Below, piece after piece: positions 18,269 through 24,730 of a stretch of DNA of 24,730 nucleotides. A program made the translations under genes and the position numbers. Every line of letters begins with the position of its first letter. The stretch's first letter is position 1. This DNA comes from Pleurotus ostreatus/Saccharomyces cerevisiae fusant (taxonomy: Eukaryota > Opisthokonta), in NCBI GenBank assembly GCA_024196135.1, contig JAMQCK010000403.1, positions 1 to 24,730 of the forward strand, in the 5' to 3' direction. The notes below the pieces were generated by a model. It was not told where the DNA came from and searched no databases. It was given only the letters and a program-made list of their open reading frames with translations.

Positions 18269-21250
18269 ATGGCCAGCATACTCCCGTCGCGATGCCTGGC
18301 GTCTTCCCTCCACGCGTACAGCCCCTCGTCGCCAGCGTTGACCGCGCCCAGCCGCTACCATGTCATACGCAACTTCTTCCGGCGACAAGAATACGGCAGC
18401 GCGCCGCAGACGACCTCGACTCAGGCGGCGACTAGATGGCGGACGAGGGGACCATTGACAACGTCAACTAGCACCCTCATTAGGGACTCGAGGATAAGGG
18501 AAGGACTAGTGTTGGGCTCTTGGCAGGCGCGTTGTGGACTTCATACAAGTACGCCGCTCTTGAAGAAGAAGAAAAATCGGCAACGACAATCGGTCTTCGA
18601 CAGCGACGATACTTTCTTCACTGGACAGTCTGCTGCAGCCCATCGTACTGCACAAGCTGCCGCTGGTGGCGCAAACACGGGAAGGTCACACGAGCAGCTT
18701 TCAGAAGAAGTACCGATACAAGACGTCGACCTGCGACAAGCCGAGGGACGATCGACGACAGAGCACTCTGATGTTCCTGCAGAACGACCTGAGCTCTTGC
18801 CTGCAGAGCTGCAGAAGCAACCTACAGCGCTGCAAACCCCGCCGATCACCTCGTCATCCCCTTCATCACAGACAGCCAAGTCTACATCCCCTTTGTCCTC
18901 TCCAAAGACCGACGCCGTCAACCCTCCACTTCCATCCTCCTCACAAGCGTCTCACGGTCAAGTCGAAGCGCCCAGGGCTCCTTCACTGGAGAGTCCAGAT
19001 GCCCATCCGTCCCTCCCGCCACCTTCGCATCCAGACCAGCCCTCTGCTGATGGCAACAAGCCTCCCGCCGGACCGCCGCCCAACTGGGACAACTATCCGC
19101 GCTGGGTGCAGCGCACCATGGCGTCCATGCCGCACATCACGCGTCCGACGCGCGAGGCCATGTTGAACGCGGCGAGTGGGTTCTGGGAGCGGCTGCGCAT
19201 ACATTGGCGTTGGATGGCCCTGCGGTCTTTCCGGAAGTTTAATGCGGACGACTTTTCGGCGTTCCTTACATGGTTCGTGATGAGCCAGACGATCTGGATC
19301 CTGGTTGGAACGTCAGTAGCAAACGCATCGCGCAATATTGCTGTCATGTACTTACGGACTATCACAGAACGTCTTTCCTATCCGCCGTATTCTGGTTAGC
19401 CAACAGCTTGAGCTTACAACGTAAGCATTATACCTTTCGAGCGCGAAGAATATTGCTTACTGAGCCCCTAACAGACTACATCGCGAAGGCCCTCAGCGAC
19501 TACCTCACACGCGGCACCGACATCATGATCGTCTTCGAATCCGCCATCGTCCCCAAATGGCGCGACTCCAAGCTGTGCTTCAAGAACGTCTACATCTCCC
19601 GTGGCCCGCACACCACGGAGCAGGAGAAGAAGCGGCAAGACGAGATGCGATCTCGAAGCGATGACGAGGAAGACGAATCCAGTCATCCGCCACAGATGGC
19701 AGGCAAGGTTCCTGAGCAACTGCTTGAGGAATACAACTACACGATGTTCGACCTCAATGTAGACTCGGTGGACGTGACCTTGTCGTTGTGGCGCTGGCTG
19801 GATGGCAAAGGGTTGGTGAAGGATGCTGTAGTGAAGGGAGTGCGTGGCGCTATCGGTACGTCTGTCTTTTAGCCTCCCTCACACTTTTCATCTCACTTAC
19901 CGCGCATTCCTAGACCGACGCTCTATCCACTGGGATCCCGAGAACCCCCTCAACCCCGCCGACTTCCGACACAAATCCCAGCCCGGAGACTTCGAGCTCG
20001 AATCACTGCAAATGGAGGACGTCCTGGTCACCGTGTACCAGCCTGACGCCTTCCGGCCGTACACCGCGTCTATCTTCCGTGCAGACTTCCCCATATTCCG
20101 CAAGCAGTGGCTCTTCTACGACTTCTTGTCCGCGGACAGTATTGTGGGGCAGTTTGACAACTGCTTGTTCAGTCTGCACAAGCCGCAAAGTATTGGGCGG
20201 ACGAATGAGGCCGATACGAGGGATAGCGATTGGGCGAGGATGGTGAGTGGATTGCATGTTTTTCAAGGTTGCAGGTCGATGATCGTTGACTACTTTCATC
20301 AGTCTCGCGTGCGCATCGACGGCGTCAACATCGACCACCTCCAGCGCTCCACCTCCTCCGACGGCCCCTTCTCCTGGATCACCTCCGGCAAAGTCGACGC
20401 CGTCCTCGACATCAAATTCCCCCACGACCCCGAGGACGAGCTCCCGTTCCAGCTCATCCTCGGCGAGCTCGCCGACGCCATCTCCGAGCACATCCCCGGG
20501 CAGCAGCAGCACATCCCGGGCCAGCGCGAGCTCGCGAAGCCGCCGCTGTCCGCGCCGGACTCGGATGGGATCGAGCGCGCGGAGCCGTGCGTGGTGATCG
20601 ATATTGACCTGAGGTTTAGGGATGTGAAGGCGAGCGTGCCGATCTTTACGAACGATATTTCGGTGGCGAATAATGCGCTTATTCGGCCCATTGTGGCGTT
20701 TATGAAGTGAGTTATTTGGTTGCAAGGGAGATGCGGAAGATGCTGATGGCATATGCAGCGCGAACCATACCCTGGTACCCATTCGTGCGCGGGTGGTGAA
20801 GGACTTGAGCGAGTTTGATGGGGCGTGGACTGTAAGTTGATGGCCTTTCTCGTGTGTTCGGTATGCTCATATGCCTCGCAGATGTGGGAGAGTGCGTGTC
20901 GGCCACGCTCTTCACCCTGCATGTACTGACCTACCTTTTAGCTGGTCTCATGGACGATATCTCTGACAAGGTGCGTTCCATCCCTTCCGCACCAATCTAC
21001 CCAACAACCACTTACTTGCCACCCTCTTCAGATCTACAACGCCCTCGCCTACCACGTCACCCAAGCCAACATGAACAAGCGCCTCAAGACGGTCGGCCTC
21101 TGGAGCGTGCAGATGACCGCGAGCGCGGTGCTCTCCGCGCTGCGCCGCGCGCTCGATCCCATCTCTCTCCACCTGCGCGAGACGTACACGATACCGCTGC
21201 AGAATGCGCACGCTATGTACGAGTTGCTCATGTTTATGCCACAGATATGA
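18269..21250 (+). CDS. Mdm31/Mdm32-family mitochondrial inner-membrane protein
   Basis: Nine exons: 18269-19311, 19368-19420, 19475-19855, 19914-20242, 20303-20706, 20759-20831, 20882-20891, 20942-20970 and 21032-21250, giving 846 aa with every phase consistent. In yeast these proteins lie in the inner mitochondrial membrane and are needed for mitochondrial shape, mtDNA inheritance and phospholipid homeostasis. The N terminus (MASILPSRCLASSL, rich in Arg/Ser/Ala, with a few acidic residues only after ~38) fits a mitochondrial presequence. A long disordered Ser/Pro region follows to ~275. The family core starts at RKFNADDFSAFLTWFVMSQ, with a membrane hairpin around 330-366 (TIWILVGTTSFLSAVFWLAN). 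It continues through FESAIVPKWRDSKLCFKNVY, YNYTMFDLNVDSVDVTLSLWRWLDGKG, WLFYDFLSADSIVGQFDNCLF, SRVRIDGVNIDHLQ, VVIDIDLRFRDVKA and DKIYNALAYHVTQANMNKRL. A second hydrophobic segment is near the C terminus. Introns 2 (54 nt) and 4 (60 nt) are stop-free multiples of three, so intron retention would stay in frame. Confidence 0.92.
20882..20891 (+). other. 10-nt micro-exon of the Mdm31/32-family gene
   Basis: Only ATGTGGGAGA is retained between two 50-nt introns (20832-20881 and 20892-20941), both with GT...AG ends. It supplies M-W-E plus one base, and with the next 29-nt exon restores WTMWETGLMDDISDKIYNALAYHV. The W-E pair and the IsDK sequence are what the family shows at this point. Skipping the exon breaks the frame. 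Confidence 0.75.
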
Positions 21251-21827
21251 GTGTTGATGTGTATATTCTTGACAGGGAGGCGCGGGCGGCATGAGGATTC
21301 TGACACTTACGAAGGCCAGTGCATGCGCGGTCTGGTGCATGCGCGGTCTGGTGCATGCGATAGACCGGGTGACTGCGGTTGAAATGGTTTGCGAATTATG
21401 TTTGTCTTGCTTTCTGTCGGAAAACAATGGACTAGCTGTATGTATCGGATGTTACGCCATCTACCTCACGACTTGGATGATATATAGCCTCTAGGCATCT
21501 CTCCTTTCCTCATCGTCTGCAGCTTGTTTTGAACGGATTGAGGCTCCAGTCAAATGGTCGAGCGGTAGGTCAATTGTGCATCTCCACGATGAATCCATTC
21601 CATGCCTATGCCAAAGGAGCCTACATATGATGATGGAATAACACAACAACAGTCCAGATGTCCTCCGATGCCTACGTAGACCTGGATATCGAGGAAGGGA
21701 TATGGGCCCACGCCACGGTGTACAAGGAATGATACAAGGGATGTACAACACAGCCGAGCGAATAAAGAGACGCAAAGAGAGAAAAAGCCCGAGCTAAGCT
21801 GGTAAACCTACAGAATTGCAAAGACAC
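21251..21827. other. Convergent intergenic region
   Basis: This stretch lies between the convergent Mdm31/32-family gene and the multi-pass membrane protein gene. Apart from a short tandem repeat near its left end it is AT-richer sequence without a coding frame. It should contain both 3' UTRs. Confidence 0.45.
21319..21359. repeat. 16-bp tandem repeat, 2.5 copies
   Basis: GTGCATGCGCGGTCTG occurs at 21319-21334 and 21335-21350 without a mismatch, followed by a partial third copy (GTGCATGCG) at 21351-21359. It starts 69 bases after the stop codon of the Mdm31/32-family gene and so probably lies in its 3' UTR. Each unit contains the palindrome GCATGC. Confidence 0.85.
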
Positions 21828-22897
21828 CTATACGAGCGACATGCTCTTCTTTTCCCGCGATGCGACGGGGTCCAACTCGCACTGCTCAACCTCCGGGCTC
21901 GAGCGCTCCCTGACTTTGTCCTCGTATGGCGCCGTCTTCCGCAGCCTCTGGCACAGGCACACACGTAGGATGATGAGGCCGCGGATGATAGAGAAAATGA
22001 TGACCTCGCCGACCGCGATGCCGACGATATAGGCGGCGAGGTACGGGCCTTGTTTGACGGGGTCGAGAAAGGAGTAGGCTGAGTCAAGAGTCAGTTGATG
22101 GGTCGAGATAGCTCGACCAGCAATGAACACGTACTATAGAACCCTTGAGTACCGTACGTGATGTACGCGACCCCAAGATAACCGGCCAAAAATACAATGT
22201 TGCATGGAAGCGCCATCCAAGGCATGGGCGGTATATTCGTAAGGAAGACCTCAAGGATAGCGAAGGCGAGGTTCATTGCATGAACGGATATGTTGCCCCA
22301 GGCTGGATGCGAAGACTCGTCGGCGAGGTATACTGAAGACCAGAGAGAGGACCTCACCTGAATAAGTCGTGCTCATCGTATTGGGTGAAGAAAGAAGGCC
22401 CCAGAAAACGGCAGTCACAATGATGGCTGAAAGGACGTCTCAGCATGAGTTGAACATATACGCGCATGAAGACGTACGGAAGGTGGCGATGGTGGCAAAT
22501 AAGAGTACATGAAGGGCCTGGAGGAACTTGGGCCAGTATTGCAAAGGGTATGATGTCCGCCCAGATCTTGCATAGAAGAGCGTTTGCACGCCAGCAGCGA
22601 AGAAGTAGCTGCACAGGCCGATGTACGAGAGGTGCGTGAAGTACGAGAAATATCTGCGCGCCACTTTCGTCAGTAGCTGCATTCTACGCGTCTTATGACC
22701 ACTCACGAGTCCAAATCCTGCGGGAAGTGTGTTCCATCCCATGCGAGCTCGAAGATCAGAGTGACGAGCGCGTAGAATCCCAGGAGCAGACGGATCGAGG
22801 CAAGTACAACAGGGGAAAACAGCGGGGACGTGACATAGCCATGAGCGGGGTCGAAGACAGGCTCTTCAACGCCAAAGAACCTGTGAACGGCGACCAT
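21828..22897 (-). CDS. Multi-pass membrane protein, FAR-17a/AIG1-like
   Basis: Exons in coding order are 22897-22707, 22653-22478, 22426-22358, 22302-22135 and 22078-21828, giving 284 aa with all phases consistent and introns of 51-56 nt. About six hydrophobic segments are visible: SIRLLLGFYALVTLIFELAW (~32-52), YFTHLSYIGLCSYFFAAGVQ (~68-87), LQALHVLLFATIATF with PIIVTAVFWGLL (~110-136), ISVHAMNLAFAILEVFL, MALPCNIVFLAGYLGVAYIT, and GPYLAAYIVGIAVGEVIIFSII. The pattern W-x-N-x3-H-x2-N ... E, then ITYGTQGFYTYSFLDP, resembles the FAR-17a/AIG1-like family and a widespread group of fungal uncharacterised membrane proteins. Some animal AIG1 proteins hydrolyse hydroxy-fatty-acid esters, but whether this one does is unknown. 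The third-to-fourth exon junction uses the acceptor at 22303. A nearer AG would leave an intron of only 25 nt. The C-terminal 45 residues are hydrophilic and cytosol-like. Confidence 0.75.
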
Positions 22898-23397
22898 GGT
22901 CCCCTCGCCGTCGGTGATCTTGAGGAGGTGGTGACGGGAAAGAGCAAAGAACCTTGCTGTCGCAGTAGCACCACCCACGTCGATCGGCGGGCGGCGGACC
23001 TTCCGACGTCCCGGCGCCCGTCAGCTAGACTATCCGCGCTCCGGGTCCGCGGACATCAGAAGTTTGCGGTCTGTCTGCGGTCCTGGCCATGCAGCGAAGG
23101 GCGAGAATAGCGAGAGGGCAGCGCATGGAATTAGGAACCTGCCGTATGGCAGGGTGCCCGCATTGATCATGGTCAAGATCAACCCGTGATCAGCAGGATC
23201 GACGTCCTTCGAGGGGCTCGTTGAATGGCTACACATTGCATTGTCCTGTGATAAGAATACAGAGCACGTACAAAGAACAGAGGCGAAAGCGAAGGACAGA
23301 ACAGAAGAGCGAATAAACACGAAGCATCGACTTGCAAGGGAGAAGGGAATACAGATCGAAACGTCCGAAAGCACACACCAAGGTTCCAGAAGCAACA
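22898..23397. other. Intergenic between two minus-strand genes
   Basis: No frame here shows a domain. One minus-strand frame (23401-23030) is open for 123 codons but is only hydrophobic-biased, with no recognisable pattern. The stretch presumably contains the 3' UTR of the gene on its right and the promoter of the membrane protein gene on its left. Confidence 0.4.
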
Positions 23398-24726
23398 TCA
23401 AGCGGTCGTCGGTACCGGCATGGGAGGAGGCATGCCGCCTGGCATAGCCTGCGGTGTGTGAACACCAACACTCTGGGGACCTGCAGTCTCAGCAGGCGAA
23501 CCAGCAGGCGGAGCCGCCAGCGGCATCTGCGCGTACACTGGTGTCATCAAGCTCACACTCATCGCACCCTGGGACCCGCCCGTCGACTGCAGTACGTAGA
23601 GCGGTGTTGGCGGCGTTGGCTGATATACACCAGACGGCGAAGGTTGGAACATTCCCGGGGCAGCAGGTGGCGCGTACCCACCTGGGTAGCGCGGGTCTGT
23701 CGCTCGCCGTCGATGGTGACGGTACTCGTCCCGGTGACCTCCCGAACGACGATGTGTCGTGGACGACGTCCGAGTTGAATGACTCTTGGGCGAGCCATGC
23801 GGGGCAGGATATCCGTAAAGGTACGGATAGGCGAAGACGCCAGGCGGCAGTGGCGGCACATCCGGGATCTCACTTGGGCTGCGATGCCTGCGCCGATGAT
23901 TGGGAGCAGTACGAGGTCGAGGCCGTGACGACCTGTAGTTCCCCCGGTCCCCGTGCGGCGACGACGGACTGGACAGGCCCGCAGACGTCTCCGACAGCCG
24001 ACTCGGCGACCGTGAGCTCAGCAGGTCGATCGTCGTCCGCGTCCGCGTGCTCATTCCGCTCATCCTTCTCCTCGCTGTCGTCGCATTCGCGGTCGCCTTC
24101 GTCTGTCGGTACCATGAATGCAGCTTCTTCTTTGGGGGCGGCGGGCGGTAGCTGCCTACGATGTTCTCCGCGACCCAAGGCATTGTGTTCACGGCACGGA
24201 AGAAGCGCGTGATTGGATTGCCCAGCTGTGAGGAGAAGGACGGCTCAGTAGTCGAGAGGCTGAGCGGCTGACCAGGGCGCACAGGGCTTCCCATCTTGGA
24301 GTAGTCGGGAGCGGGGCGTAAATGTGCCTGCACGGCACGGTGCGAATCATCAGGAGGGCTGCCTGGGTCTCCTTGTGGCCCAGTAGTGTGCGTTGTGTTC
24401 GGATCGGACTCGGGAGGATGCGCGAACACCAAGCCCGAGTCTGGTCGCGTGCCCGAGTCCGGGCGGCCAGAGGTCGGCCGCGAGTGAGGTGGCCTGTACG
24501 TCGAGCTTGACCCATGCCCGCTAGATCGCTTGGGCGACAGCGGTCTAATGGGCGATACCGTCACGCCCCCGATCATCGGCGATGTTGAAGGCCCCGCCAC
24601 CCCCGGCCTCAAGCTCGGCGGGACATCGTCCGCACTGTAGCGCATAATCGTCGCGTCCCCATCCGGAGGCGGCGTCGGTGCGCGACTCAGCGCGGCTGGC
24701 ACGCGGATTTCCGGGATGCTCTGCAT
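23398..24726 (-). CDS. Pro/Ser/Arg-rich protein of unknown function, probably 5'-incomplete
   Basis: One uninterrupted frame of 442 codons runs from an ATG at 24726 to a stop at 23398. The protein is almost entirely low complexity: Pro/Ser/Thr-rich to ~165, Arg/His/Ser-rich at ~200-340, and Pro/Gly/Ala-rich at the end (MPGGMPPPMPVP). The only folded-looking part is ITRFFRAVNTMPWVAENIVG (~172-191), a short core I associate with uncharacterised basidiomycete proteins. The duplicated RPDSGTRPDSG sits near residue 90. The first ATG is four bases from the window edge and is preceded by CAG, which could be a splice acceptor, so the gene may begin further upstream. No function can be given. Confidence 0.7.
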   Translation of the reverse strand: MQSIPEIRVPAALSRAPTPPPDGDATIMRYSADDVPPSLRPGVAGPSTSPMIGGVTVSPIRPLSPKRSSGHGSSSTYRPPHSRPTSGRPDSGTRPDSGLVFAHPPESDPNTTHTTGPQGDPGSPPDDSHRAVQAHLRPAPDYSKMGSPVRPGQPLSLSTTEPSFSSQLGNPITRFFRAVNTMPWVAENIVGSYRPPPPKKKLHSWYRQTKATANATTARRRMSGMSTRTRTTIDLLSSRSPSRLSETSAGLSSPSSPHGDRGNYRSSRPRPRTAPNHRRRHRSPSEIPDVPPLPPGVFAYPYLYGYPAPHGSPKSHSTRTSSTTHRRSGGHRDEYRHHRRRATDPRYPGGYAPPAAPGMFQPSPSGVYQPTPPTPLYVLQSTGGSQGAMSVSLMTPVYAQMPLAAPPAGSPAETAGPQSVGVHTPQAMPGGMPPPMPVPTTA

Positions 24727-24730
24727 CTGC

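Noticed and set aside
10247..21250. A lipid/mitochondria gene cluster made of the CFA-like methyltransferase and the Mdm31/32-family gene
   Set aside because: They are 6.4 kb apart with three unrelated genes between them and no shared promoter or orientation pattern. Proximity alone does not support a functional cluster.
22333..22357. 25-nt intron in the FAR-17a/AIG1-like gene suggested by the first AG after the donor
   Set aside because: It is too short for splicing. The AG at 22304-22303 gives a 55-nt intron, correct phase and the family-like junction before WGNISVHAMN.

Overview
This window is from a filamentous basidiomycete, most likely an Agaricomycete, and I would guess Polyporales. 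Three things point there: short GT-AG introns (46-75 nt), a set of fungal families (SKG6-type membrane protein, DUF6532, Mdm31/32, paired F-box proteins), and a Plavaka DNA transposon, a family known from Agaricomycetes. No prokaryotic, rRNA or tRNA features were seen. All gene models were built by eye from reading frames, splice-site phase and family resemblance.

Left part (1-6250). A secreted-then-anchored single-pass membrane protein of the SKG6-like class (759-2120, +) converges on an eight-exon DUF6532 protein (2475-4546, -). About 1.7 kb with no supportable gene follows, up to the transposon.

Transposon region (6250-9930). A four-exon, apparently undamaged Plavaka transposase (6253-9508, +) lies 165 bases before an 82-codon open segment (9674-9922, +). 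That segment reads as the cytoplasmic tail of another SKG6-like protein: a heptad coil followed by a PPxY-containing terminus. It has no start, ectodomain or membrane helix, so it looks like the surviving 3' end of a gene broken at the transposon's right side.

Centre (10247-12801). A nine-exon cyclopropane-fatty-acyl-phospholipid-synthase-like methyltransferase (+) contains a GC-AG intron required by the reading frame. It converges on a small charged, coiled-coil protein (-). A TATA box 9 bases before the first ATG of that gene argues for a downstream start.

F-box pair (13835-18039, both -). Two clearly paralogous F-box/LRR-like proteins share an N-terminal coil, the intron position after it, an F-box, a conserved block before an acidic linker, and a short C-terminal helix. 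The second copy has a very large Asp/Glu-rich linker encoded by a trinucleotide repeat, and no in-frame ATG was found for its first coding segment.

Right part (18269-24726). A nine-exon Mdm31/Mdm32-family mitochondrial inner-membrane protein with a 10-nt micro-exon (+) converges on a five-exon multi-pass membrane protein resembling the FAR-17a/AIG1-like family (-). A Pro/Ser/Arg-rich protein of unknown function (-) runs to the window edge. The genes do not form an evident pathway cluster. The methyltransferase and the Mdm31/32 protein both touch phospholipid biology, but nothing in their arrangement ties them together. I found no convincing wholly new system. The most interesting items are the transposon/broken-gene junction, the F-box pair with its conserved tail motif, and several unusual splicing events.
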